64,000 nt of DNA from Hyphomicrobiales bacterium. Lineage in GTDB: Bacteria; Pseudomonadota; Alphaproteobacteria; Rhizobiales; Beijerinckiaceae. The stretch is taken from positions 1-64,000 of the forward strand of contig SEEM01000003.1 in the NCBI GenBank assembly GCA_004144595.1, written 5' to 3'. Position 1 is the stretch's first letter. Each line of letters starts with the position of its first letter. Under the pieces are notes generated by a model, which was given only the letters and a program-made list of their open reading frames with translations, was not told where the DNA came from and made no database searches. A program made the translations under genes and the position numbers. Below are positions 43,034-51,150 of this stretch, one piece after another.

Positions 43034-43873
43034 CTAGATCGGCCGGGCCCAGAGGTCCTGATGGCCGATCAGGGCCGAGCGGGCTTCGCGGCGGGCCGCG
43101 AGCCATTCCGCGATCGCCTTCGGGTCGAGGCGGCCGGTCTCGCCGACGGCGGCAGCGATGCCTTCGGCCAAGGACTCCTGCAACGGCCGGCGTTTCGCAT
43201 CGAGCAGCCAGTTGCTGTCGCCGCTCGAAACCGCGAAGCCGGATTTGCGGAAGGCTTCGGCCATGATCTCGCAGGCATCCGCGCCGGCTGCGGGGCCGAA
43301 TCCCTTGTCGCCGTGCTGGTGGTTGGTGAAGGCGGCGTGGATGCCCGCGTCGACCGGGTGCTCGGGCAACCAGGTCTCGCGGCCATCATGGGTCAGCGCC
43401 GCGTAGAGCGGGAGGTGCTGGCTGGCCAGCGCCGCGACGAAGCGCTCGATCCAGCGCCTGGAGACGAGATCGAAAAGCGCAGCGGCGGTGACGAGATCGG
43501 GCTGCCAGCCCAACACCCATTCCAGATCCTTGTTCAGGTCGACCTGGCGGGTATCGACCGTGATCGTCTTGCCGTCCTTGGCGAGGACGAGTTCTTCGCC
43601 CTGCTGGCGCGCCTCGTCGGCCCAGGCGGCGAGGCGGGCGCGTGCGAAGCCGAGCAGTTCGGCATCATGGTCGACCAGCGTCCAGTGCTGGCGATGGGGC
43701 AGGGCGGCGTAGGTGGCGCGCAGGTTCGAGCCCGCACCGCAGCCGAGATCGAGCACGGAAAGCGACGCCTTGTCGGCGAAATGGCCGCCAACGGCGGCCA
43801 GCACCTGCGGATTGCGCGCCTCGTGATCGGCCGGCTCGCGCAATGCGAGCCATTCCGGAGAGAAACCAGCCAT
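43034..43873 (-). CDS. Class I SAM-dependent methyltransferase (pterin-operon member)
   Basis: This 279-aa protein has methyltransferase motif I SVLDLGCGAGSNLRATYAAL near 40, WTLVDHDAELLGFARARL (ribose binding acid), and a long insert with DKDLEWV-like and NHQHGDKGFGPAAG segments. It ends with an unusual helical tail. The start overlaps the stop of the glycosyltransferase gene, and it is the last gene of the four-gene operon. The acceptor is unknown; relatives occur next to PTPS-like genes in rhizobia, as far as I recall. Confidence 0.8.
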   Translation of the reverse strand: MAGFSPEWLALREPADHEARNPQVLAAVGGHFADKASLSVLDLGCGAGSNLRATYAALPHRQHWTLVDHDAELLGFARARLAAWADEARQQGEELVLAKDGKTITVDTRQVDLNKDLEWVLGWQPDLVTAAALFDLVSRRWIERFVAALASQHLPLYAALTHDGRETWLPEHPVDAGIHAAFTNHQHGDKGFGPAAGADACEIMAEAFRKSGFAVSSGDSNWLLDAKRRPLQESLAEGIAAAVGETGRLDPKAIAEWLAARREARSALIGHQDLWARPI

Positions 43874-44937
43874 TACCCCACCTTTCGGCCGTCATCACGC
43901 AGGCACGCTGCCGCGACGATGCGCGCGGTCTCGCTCCAGCGTTGCAAATTGCCGGCCGCGGCCCACGCGGCATCGGCCCGCTGCCGACGCTCTGCCGGCG
44001 CATCAATCAGCCTTGCAAGCGCCTTGGCAAGTGCCGCGACGTCGCGAGGCGGAACCTTCAGCGCGGCAGCATCCGGGAGGGCTTCGGCCCCGGCCCCGCT
44101 CAGCGTCGTGACGATCGGCAGTCCGCGCGCCAGCGCCTCAGTCAGCACCATGCCATAGCCTTCGTAGAGCGAGGGCATGACGAAGAGGTCCGCCTGATCA
44201 TAAAGCTGGGCGAGCCTGTCGGTTCCGACACCCCCGGGCAACGCGATTCGCTCCGCCAGCCCTGCTCGGGCGATGCCGCCCCGCAGGTCGGCTGCGGTTG
44301 CGGGGGCGTAATCCGGCGAGCCGACGATGGTCAGGGTCCAGGGGCGGTCTGCAATGGCGGCCAGCGCCTCGAGGAGGGTGCCGTAGCCCTTGCGGGGAAT
44401 GAGCGATCCGACGGCAAGCAGGTGCGGCGTGTCGCTTTGGCCGGAGCCTTTGGCGCGCGGTGCGGAGTCCGTGCCGGGTATCGCGACCGCGATCTTGCCG
44501 GCGGGGACCTCGAACTCAGCTTCCAGGGCCGATCTTGTCGCGGGGCTGGTGGTCACGACCCCGCGCGCGTGGCGCAGCGCCAATGTTTCGCTTCGCCGCA
44601 AGGCGTCAGCCGCGTCGCAGCCGAGGCCGGTCTCCAGCGCCAGCGGATGATGCACCAATGCGACCAGCCGATCGGCGAAACGCGCAGCCAGCGCTCCAGT
44701 GAAGGCACCGCAGGCGAGGCCGTCGACGAGCAGGACGTCATCGGGCGCGGTTTCGGCGAGCAAGCGCTCGGTCGCCGCGAGATCGGCTTCGGTCGGGAAG
44801 GGGAAGGAGCCGGGCAGGGCGAGGTGGCGCGCCTCGATGCCGGCCTTGCCCCATTCGCTCAGCAGGCGCCGGTCGTAGCCGTAGCCGCCTGTCGGCGCAT
44901 CGATATCGCCGGGGATGGCGAAGACGATGGCGCTCAC
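43873..44937 (-). CDS. Glycosyltransferase family 4 (GT-B)
   Basis: This 354-aa enzyme shows GT4 features: FAIPGDIDAPTGGYGYDRRLL at the start (Gly-rich loop), RHARGVVTTSPATRSALEAEF, LAVGSLIPRKGYGTLLEALA, and the C-terminal EX7E motif in PSLYEGYGMVLTEALARGLPIV. It is soluble. It overlaps the PTPS-like gene by ATGA upstream and the methyltransferase by 1 nt downstream, so the four are co-translated. The acceptor may be the product of the PTPS-like step. Confidence 0.9.
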   Translation of the reverse strand: MSAIVFAIPGDIDAPTGGYGYDRRLLSEWGKAGIEARHLALPGSFPFPTEADLAATERLLAETAPDDVLLVDGLACGAFTGALAARFADRLVALVHHPLALETGLGCDAADALRRSETLALRHARGVVTTSPATRSALEAEFEVPAGKIAVAIPGTDSAPRAKGSGQSDTPHLLAVGSLIPRKGYGTLLEALAAIADRPWTLTIVGSPDYAPATAADLRGGIARAGLAERIALPGGVGTDRLAQLYDQADLFVMPSLYEGYGMVLTEALARGLPIVTTLSGAGAEALPDAAALKVPPRDVAALAKALARLIDAPAERRQRADAAWAAAGNLQRWSETARIVAAACLRDDGRKVG

Positions 44938-45335
44938 GCGAGGGCGCCCTCATAGCTGGCGCGGGCGAGATCGGTCTCGTGCAGGGTCACGCGGATCTTG
45001 CTGAGCCCTGCGCCATCGGCGCCGAGCGCGCCGGATTTCGCTGCCGACGCCATGGCGTCGAAGACGTGCTTGCAGAGGAATTCGGTGGTGGTCAGCACAT
45101 CAGCGAATTGCGGGAGCGCGTCGAGATTCTGGTATTTCAGCGGCTTCAGCGTCTCGGCGAGAATGTCGAGCGCGGCGCCGATATCGACGACGACATTCTG
45201 CCTGTTCAGGGTCTCCCGAAAGAAGGCGACATCGACCACGAAAGTGGCGCCGTGCATGTTCTGCGCCGGCCCGAAGAAGGGATCGGGCAGGGAATGACCG
45301 ATCATGATGCGGTCGCGGACTTCGACGGAAAACAT
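44934..45335 (-). CDS. PTPS/QueD-fold protein lacking the classical catalytic residues
   Basis: This 133-aa protein has the 6-pyruvoyltetrahydropterin synthase fold: FSVEVRDRIMIGHSL (first zinc His), MHGATFVVDV in place of the usual HGHxY, VVVDIGAALDIL, and TTEFLCKHVFDAM with the pterin-binding Glu. However, the catalytic Cys before HGH is missing (PAQNMHG), the second His of HGH is Ala, and the Asp-His of LDHxxLN is changed (LKYQNLD). It may therefore bind a pterin but carry out another reaction. Operon order: dehydrogenase, this gene, glycosyltransferase, methyltransferase. Confidence 0.8.
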   Translation of the reverse strand: MFSVEVRDRIMIGHSLPDPFFGPAQNMHGATFVVDVAFFRETLNRQNVVVDIGAALDILAETLKPLKYQNLDALPQFADVLTTTEFLCKHVFDAMASAAKSGALGADGAGLSKIRVTLHETDLARASYEGALA

Positions 45336-45371
45336 GCGATCTCCCGGTGATGGGTTGGCAACAGGGCGCGG

Positions 45372-46391
45372 TCAGGACCGCGTTTCATAGCAAATCGCGG
45401 CGGTCAGGCCAGCGGCGCCCGGCGCAAGCAGGCCGGGCAGGCGCCTGGCCAGGTCGCCGAACGCGATCTCGTCGGTGATCAGCGCATCGAGCCGGTCGTC
45501 GGCCAGCAGGGCCATCGCCGCTTCGGCCCGGCGAGCATAGCTCCAGCGCACACGCCGCGCGGCCGATACCAGCCCGACCTGCGAGGAGATCAGCTGCAGG
45601 CGGCGGGCATGGAAGGCGCCGCCGAGCGAAGCGGGAACGGCGCCCTCGCCATACCAGCTCAGCTCGATGATCCGCGCTTCCGTGCCGGCGGCTGCGATAG
45701 CGGTCGCAAGACCGGCTGCGGTCGCGCTGGCATGGAAGACGATGTCGGCATCGCGCGGCGCGGCATCGGGCAAGGCGAAACCGAAGCCGAGCTTCGCGGC
45801 AAACGCTGCTCGGCCGGGTTCGACATCGACGAGCGTGACCTCGGCTCCAGGCAGGCGCGCGGCGAGCCAGGCGACCAGCAAGCCGATCAGGCCACCGCCG
45901 ACGATCACGATCCTGTCAGCGGGGCCGGAACCGGCATCCCAATGGGCATTCAGCGCCGTCTCCATGTTGGCGGCGAGGATGGCGCGCCGGGCGGGAACTC
46001 CATCCGGCACGGGGACGAGGCTGCCGCGCGGCGCTACGAAACGGTCCTGATGCGGATGCAGGCAGAAGACGATGCGGCCGAGTGTATCCTGCGGACCCGC
46101 GTCGATCCGGCCGACCGCGCAGTAGCCGTATTTGACCGGAAACGGGAAATCGCCCTGCTGAAACGGCGCGCGCATGCGTTCATGCTCGGAGCAGGGCACG
46201 CGGCCCTCGCAGACCAGTCGCTCCGTGCCCCGGCTGACGCCGCTCCAAAGCGTGGTCACCAGGCAGTCGTCCGGTCCGAGCGCGGGCAGGGCAACCTCAT
46301 TCAGGTTGCATTCACGGGGCGCTGTATACCAAAGCGCAAGAGCCTTTGTCCTTGCGTCAGTCGGTGTTGCAGGCTTTAGCTCCCGCGCCAT
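45372..46391 (-). CDS. BchC-like medium-chain dehydrogenase (non-zinc type)
   Basis: This 339-aa protein is in the alcohol-dehydrogenase superfamily: TTLWSGVSRGTERLVCEG, FPFPVKYGYCAVGRID in place of the catalytic GHE zinc motif, HPHQDRFVAP, and a Rossmann nucleotide site RIVIVGGGLIGLLVAWLAA. The SGVSRGTE/VKYGY pattern resembles BchC, a bacteriochlorophyll dehydrogenase, but no other photosynthesis gene is here. I chose ATG 46391; the frame is open far upstream as an antisense shadow of opgH. First gene of the operon, 36 nt before the PTPS-like gene. Confidence 0.85.
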   Translation of the reverse strand: MARELKPATPTDARTKALALWYTAPRECNLNEVALPALGPDDCLVTTLWSGVSRGTERLVCEGRVPCSEHERMRAPFQQGDFPFPVKYGYCAVGRIDAGPQDTLGRIVFCLHPHQDRFVAPRGSLVPVPDGVPARRAILAANMETALNAHWDAGSGPADRIVIVGGGLIGLLVAWLAARLPGAEVTLVDVEPGRAAFAAKLGFGFALPDAAPRDADIVFHASATAAGLATAIAAAGTEARIIELSWYGEGAVPASLGGAFHARRLQLISSQVGLVSAARRVRWSYARRAEAAMALLADDRLDALITDEIAFGDLARRLPGLLAPGAAGLTAAICYETRS

Positions 46392-46430
46392 TCGCGTCCG
46401 ATCCCGTTTGCCCGAGCCTGTCTGCCTACC

Positions 46431-48260
46431 ATGACAGAGACCGCCATGAACCCGCGTCCCGCTCCGACCACGTTCCGGCGGGCGACGCAAGAGGCTGGGC
46501 CTGATGGTCTGACCCCGGCCGGGCTGCAGGCGGAAACGGCGCTGCGCCGCCGCCGGTTCCTCGTCCTCGCCCTCAATCTCGTCACGCTGGCACTGCTGCT
46601 GGCCGGCCTTGCGCGCGTGCTCGGAACCGGTGGCTGGAGCGCCGCGGATGTCGCGATCTTCGTCGCTTTCCTGTTCGGTGCGCCCTGGACCGTGCTCGGC
46701 TTCTGGAACGCGGCGATCGGGCTCTGGCTGATCCACCGCAAGGCAGACGGGCTCGCCGAGGTCGCGCCCTTCGCTGTCGCGGGCAAGGAGGCGCGATCGC
46801 TGACGCTGCGCACCGCCGTCCTGATGACCTTGCGCAACGAGGATCCGGCGCGCGCGTTCCGCCGGCTCAAGGTTGTGAAGGACAGCCTCGATGCGACCGG
46901 CGAGGGCGCCTGGTTCGATTATTTCGTGCTGTCGGACAGCAATGATCCGGTCGTTGCCGCGGCCGAAGAGGAATTGGCCGGGGCGTGGGCGCGCGAACTC
47001 GGCCAGCCGGTGCGCGTGACCTATCGCCGCCGCAGCGACAATGCCGGGTTCAAGGCCGGCAATCTCCGCGATTTCTGCGAGCGCTGGGGCGAGCGCTACG
47101 AATTGATGCTGCCGCTCGACGCCGACAGCGTGATGTCGGGCGACACGATCCTCGCCATGGCCCGAATGATGCAGGTGCATCCGAAGCTCGGAATCCTGCA
47201 AAGTCTCGTGGTCGGCATGCCCAGTCGTTCGGCCTTCGCCCGTATCTTTCAGTTCGGCATGCGCCACGGCATGCGGCCCTACACCATGGGCTCGGCCTGG
47301 TGGGGCGGCGATTGCGGGCCGTTCTGGGGGCATAACGCGCTGGTGCGGATCGCACCCTTCCGCGACCATTGCCATCTGCCGGTCCTGCCCGGTGGACCGC
47401 CGCTCGGTGGGGCCGTGATGAGCCATGACCAGGTCGAGGCGACATTGATGCGCCGGGCCGGTTACGAGGTGCGCGTGCTGCCGGTCGAGGGCGGAAGCTG
47501 GGAGGAGAACCCCCCGACCATGCTTGATTTCGCCAAGCGCGACCTGCGCTGGTGCCTCGGCAACCTGCAATATCTCAAGCTGCTCGGCCTGCCCGGCCTC
47601 AAACCGATGAGCCGCTTCCAGCTGATCTGGGCGGTCCTGATGTTCCTCGGCCTGCCGGCCTGGACATTGATGATCGCGCTGCTGCCGCTCAAGGTGATCG
47701 AGGACCGGGCGATCGCCGAATATCCGGTCGTGCTTGCAGGCGGCCTCTACCTGCTGTTCCTGGCGATGTATCTCTCGCCGAAGCTCGCTGGCTTTGCCGA
47801 CATCCTGCTGACGCGTGGCGGCGTCGCGCGCTATGGCGGCAAGGCGCGGTTCCTGGTCTCGGCGGTGATCGAACTGGTATTCTCCTTCCTGCAGGGCGCG
47901 GTGTCGAGCTTCCGGACGACGCTGTTCATGATCGGCCTGGTCTTCGGTCGGGCCAGTATCGGCTGGAACGGGCAGGCGCGGGACGCCCATGCCCTGTCCT
48001 TCGCGACGGCTTTCGCCGGCCTTTGGCCGCATCTGCTGTTCGGGGCCTATATCTTCGTCGCGCTGGGCGTGATGGCGCCGGCGGTGCTGATCTGGTCGCT
48101 GCCGCTGACGGCCGGCTACGTGCTGGCGATCCCCTTCGCCATGCTGACGGCTGCGCCCGCCTGCGGCGCCTGGCTGGCGCGGCGCGGGCTCTGCGGCATA
48201 CCCGAGGATTTCGACCTGCCGCCGGTGCTCGCCGCGATCCGCGACAAGGAGGCGGCATGA
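46431..48260 (+). CDS. opgH: Glucan biosynthesis glucosyltransferase OpgH (MdoH)
   Basis: OpgH makes and exports the backbone of osmoregulated periplasmic glucans. The 609-aa product has two N-terminal helices, a cytoplasmic GT2 domain with LMTLRNEDPARAFRRL, MLPLDADSVMSGDTIL (DxD), MSHDQVEATLMRRAGY and the RxxRW motif in KRDLRWCLGNL, and about six C-terminal helices. It is shorter than E. coli MdoH (847 aa) but similar to short alphaproteobacterial forms. No opgG is adjacent. Its stop overlaps the FkbM gene by ATGA. Confidence 0.92.
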   Translation: MTETAMNPRPAPTTFRRATQEAGPDGLTPAGLQAETALRRRRFLVLALNLVTLALLLAGLARVLGTGGWSAADVAIFVAFLFGAPWTVLGFWNAAIGLWLIHRKADGLAEVAPFAVAGKEARSLTLRTAVLMTLRNEDPARAFRRLKVVKDSLDATGEGAWFDYFVLSDSNDPVVAAAEEELAGAWARELGQPVRVTYRRRSDNAGFKAGNLRDFCERWGERYELMLPLDADSVMSGDTILAMARMMQVHPKLGILQSLVVGMPSRSAFARIFQFGMRHGMRPYTMGSAWWGGDCGPFWGHNALVRIAPFRDHCHLPVLPGGPPLGGAVMSHDQVEATLMRRAGYEVRVLPVEGGSWEENPPTMLDFAKRDLRWCLGNLQYLKLLGLPGLKPMSRFQLIWAVLMFLGLPAWTLMIALLPLKVIEDRAIAEYPVVLAGGLYLLFLAMYLSPKLAGFADILLTRGGVARYGGKARFLVSAVIELVFSFLQGAVSSFRTTLFMIGLVFGRASIGWNGQARDAHALSFATAFAGLWPHLLFGAYIFVALGVMAPAVLIWSLPLTAGYVLAIPFAMLTAAPACGAWLARRGLCGIPEDFDLPPVLAAIRDKEAA

Positions 48261-49015
48261 ACGCCGTCACCTATCCGAAGGGGACCGTGAAGGCGCTGTC
48301 GCGCTCCTTGCGGGTTTATCACGGCGACAAGCAGCGCCGTGCGGCGATGGACCGGCTCTATGGGACCTTCCTCGCGCCGGGCGACCTTGCCTTCGATATC
48401 GGCGCCCATGTCGGTGACCGGGTTTCGTCCTTCCGCCGGCTGGGCGCGCGGGTCGTCGCGCTTGAGCCGCAGCCCGGTCCGGCCCGCGTCATCCGCCTGA
48501 TCCACCGCCGCGACCCGCTGGTGACGCTGGTCGAGGCAGCCTGCGGCGTCCATGAGGGCTCGATCACGCTCCGGATCAACAGCCTGAACCCAACGGTCTC
48601 GACCGCGTCGGCCGCGTTCATCGGGGCCGCCGCAGGTGCCAGCGGCTGGGAGGGCCAGGTCTGGGACCGCGAGATCGCGGTGCCCTGCACGACGCTCGAC
48701 CGATTGATCCTGCGCTATGGCCTGCCGAAGCTGCTCAAGATCGACGTCGAGGGCTTCGAGGCGCATGTGCTGGCGGGGTTGACCAAGGCAGTGCCGGTGA
48801 TCTCCTTCGAGTTCACGACGATCCAGCGCGAGGTCGCCGAGGCCTGCCTCGTCCTGCTGGAGACGCTCGGCCCCTATCGCTTCAATGTCGCGATCGGAGA
48901 GAGCCAGGCGCTGGAGCTTGCGGAGCCGGCAAGTGCCGAGGCGATGGGCGACTACTTGCGCAGCTTGCCGCATGAGGCCAATTCGGGCGACGTCTACGCC
49001 ATCCTGAAGGCTTGA
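48257..49015 (+). CDS. FkbM-family methyltransferase
   Basis: This 252-aa protein has the FkbM outline: GDLAFDIGAHVGDRVSSFRRLGARVVALEPQP (SAM site), VEAACGVHEGSITLRI, CTTLDRLILRYGLPKLLKIDVEGFEAHVLAGL and FEFTTIQREVAEAC. FkbM enzymes O-methylate sugars and polyketides. Translation is coupled to opgH (4-nt overlap), which suggests a modifying role on the periplasmic glucan, but that is inference. Confidence 0.9.
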   Translation: MNAVTYPKGTVKALSRSLRVYHGDKQRRAAMDRLYGTFLAPGDLAFDIGAHVGDRVSSFRRLGARVVALEPQPGPARVIRLIHRRDPLVTLVEAACGVHEGSITLRINSLNPTVSTASAAFIGAAAGASGWEGQVWDREIAVPCTTLDRLILRYGLPKLLKIDVEGFEAHVLAGLTKAVPVISFEFTTIQREVAEACLVLLETLGPYRFNVAIGESQALELAEPASAEAMGDYLRSLPHEANSGDVYAILKA

Positions 49016-49201
49016 GACACCTCACGGTGATTCTGCGCGAGAGCTCGAGCTCTGCTCGGAACGTTGCTGCTTGTCGACAGTTGCCGGAAGATCCGAAAGG
49101 AGCCGGGCTGCGGCCGCCGCAGTCCTGTCTGCCCAGCACGGTCAGCCGAGGTTCATCTGGCTGGTATCAGGCTGCTTCGGACATCATCGCCAGGGATTGC
49201 C

Positions 49202-50170
49202 ATGACTCGTTTTCTTCGCTCGCTTGCGGTTTCGGCTGCTCTTCTCGCCTCGCTGACGATAGCGCGGGCTGCCGGCGACGTGGCCGTAGAGGTGAAGAAC
49301 GAATCCGAGCCGGTGCTCTGCGCCGAGAAGGACAACGTCACGATCAAGGCGATCTCGCCGGAAGTCCGGCGCTTCCAGATCGAGGCGGCGCATCCGGCTT
49401 ATGTCGCGGGGCTCGTTCGCGACAACTGGGATGCCGACTGGACGAGTTGCGACATGAAGGGCGATCCGTCCTTCGCGCCGCCGACGCCGCCGCGCCGCGT
49501 GACCTTCTACGAATCGATCGACTACTGGCTGGTCGGCTACACCTTCCCGAGCTTCTGGCGGCCGGCTGAGACGACCTTCCGCGTCGGCGACCGCGTGGAG
49601 AAGGGCTTGCACCTCGTGCAACTCTGGAAGCTCGGCAAGGACAAGTCCCATGAGGTGCTCGTCGTCTATCCGCAGGACGGCAACTGGCGCGCCCGGCCGC
49701 TGCCGCCGGAGCATCTGGGCTTCTCCTCCTACGGCTCCTCGTTCCTGTTCGGACCGATCGAGCAGGAGGGGCGCCCCGTCGTGAACATCAAGGAGATCGT
49801 GTTCGACCCGCAGACGCTGACCTTCAAGCTGAACTTCAAGGATGGCTCGTCCGGCAGCCTCAAGCTGGACAGCGTCGACGAGAACCGGATGGTGCTCGAC
49901 GCGGTGCTCGATCAGCCGGTGACCGGCGGAAAGGGCTTCGTCGCGCTGCGCTCGATGTACGTCACCGAGTTCAACAACGACGTTGCCCGCATCGGGCTGC
50001 GCGAGCCCGGCGCCAAGGGTTGGCGCGAGGAAGCGCTGATGTCCTATCCCGGCGGCAAGGCGACCGACATCTGGATGGGGCGCACGACGCATTCGCGCCA
50101 CAACACGTCCTCGCCCGACATGGTGTTCCGCCGCTTCTCGACCGATCCGAACCCGCCGCCGAAGCCCTAA
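49202..50170 (+). CDS. Exported protein of unknown function
   Basis: The 322-aa product starts at ATG 49202 with a signal peptide (MTRFLRSLAVSAALLASLTIARA) and is a mostly beta, Trp- and charge-rich periplasmic protein (VCAEKDNV-like Cys at about 38, Cys near 83). No domain is familiar, and it is shorter than OpgG (about 500 aa) so is not an OpgG. It lies 186 nt behind the opgH-FkbM pair. The KGFVALRSMYVTEFNNDVAR segment looks structured. Conserved rhizobial unknown. Confidence 0.6.
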   Translation: MTRFLRSLAVSAALLASLTIARAAGDVAVEVKNESEPVLCAEKDNVTIKAISPEVRRFQIEAAHPAYVAGLVRDNWDADWTSCDMKGDPSFAPPTPPRRVTFYESIDYWLVGYTFPSFWRPAETTFRVGDRVEKGLHLVQLWKLGKDKSHEVLVVYPQDGNWRARPLPPEHLGFSSYGSSFLFGPIEQEGRPVVNIKEIVFDPQTLTFKLNFKDGSSGSLKLDSVDENRMVLDAVLDQPVTGGKGFVALRSMYVTEFNNDVARIGLREPGAKGWREEALMSYPGGKATDIWMGRTTHSRHNTSSPDMVFRRFSTDPNPPPKP

Positions 50171-50171
50171 G

Positions 50172-50262
50172 CGCCGTCATTCCGGGGATTGATCCAAGCA
50201 TCGCCTGATGAGCTGGCTCTGGTTTCCAAGATGCTCGGGTCAAGCCGGAGCATGAAGCGGAA
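50172..50262. repeat. Rhizobiales-type intergenic palindrome, diverged copy
   Basis: GCGCCGTCATTCCGGGGATT...GATGCTCGGGTCAAGCCGGAGCATGA carries the same CGTCAT, GCTCGGGTCAAGCC and GCATGA words as 18507 and 26261. No open frame of interest is present. Confidence 0.5.
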
Positions 50263-50370
50263 CACGGCCGGTGCGGAACGCATTGCCTCCCTGCCGCGTT
50301 TGGCGATGACGCGTCGGGCGATATCGGTTTAGCCTGCCGCGACCGATATCGCCCAGCCTGCGAGAGACTC

Positions 50371-51150
50371 ATGCCGCGTTTCGCCGCCAATCTGTCGATG
50401 ATGTTCACCGAGTGGGAATTCCTCGATCGCTTCAAGGCAGCCACCGAGGCCGGTTTCGAGGCGGTCGAGTTCCTCTTCCCCTATGACTATACGCCCGAGC
50501 AGGTCGGGCTCGCGCTGGCGGGCGGCGAGTTGACGCAGGCGCTCTACAACCTGCCGCCCGGCGATTTCGCCAAGGGCGAGCGCGGCATCGCCTCTCTGGC
50601 GGGTCGCGAGGACGAGTTCAGGGCTTCGGTCGACACGGCGCTGGCCTATGTCCACGAGACCGGGGTCAAGCGCCTTCATATGATGGCGGGGCTGGCAGAC
50701 CCTAGCGACCCCGTTGCGCAGAAGACCTATCGGGCCTCGCTCGCCTACGCCGCCGACAAGCTCGGCGAGCAGGGCATCGACCTCCTGCTGGAACCGATCA
50801 ACGGCAAGGACATGCCGGGCTATTTCCTTAATGATTTCGACCAGGCTGCAAGTTACGTCCGCGAATCCGGCCGTCCGAATGTCCGGCTGCAGTTCGACAT
50901 GTATCATTGCGAGCTTATCCATGGCGAGGTCTCGGCCAAACTGAATGAACTCTATCCGCTCATCGGCCATGTCCAGATCGCCCGCGCCAATGGACGGCAC
51001 GAGCCGGATGCCTCCGGGCCCGATTATCCGACGCTCTTCAACGAGCTCGACGGTCTCGGCTATGACGGCTTCGTGGGCTGCGAGTACCGGCCGGAAGCCG
51101 GAACGCTCGAAGGCCTAGGCTGGTTCGCGCCCTGGCGGAAGCCGCTCTGA
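50371..51150 (+). CDS. hyi: Hydroxypyruvate isomerase family protein
   Basis: Hyi interconverts hydroxypyruvate and tartronate semialdehyde; close homologues (OtnI) act on 2-oxo-tetronate. The 259-aa TIM-barrel product has MPRFAANLSMMFTEWEFLDRF, FEAVEFLFPYDY, LLLEPINGKDMPGYFL, LQFDMYHCEL and VGCEYRPEAGT, including the metal-binding glutamates and histidine. Length is normal. Its stop overlaps the glk start (TGATG). Confidence 0.88.
   Translation: MPRFAANLSMMFTEWEFLDRFKAATEAGFEAVEFLFPYDYTPEQVGLALAGGELTQALYNLPPGDFAKGERGIASLAGREDEFRASVDTALAYVHETGVKRLHMMAGLADPSDPVAQKTYRASLAYAADKLGEQGIDLLLEPINGKDMPGYFLNDFDQAASYVRESGRPNVRLQFDMYHCELIHGEVSAKLNELYPLIGHVQIARANGRHEPDASGPDYPTLFNELDGLGYDGFVGCEYRPEAGTLEGLGWFAPWRKPL

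Noticed and set aside
45372-48032. 886-codon minus-strand reading
   Set aside because: Only the part from 46391 is the dehydrogenase; upstream it is antisense to opgH.
49202-50170. Secreted 322-aa protein as OpgG
   Set aside because: Much shorter than OpgG (about 500 aa) and no recognisable OpgG motif; only its closeness to opgH suggested it.
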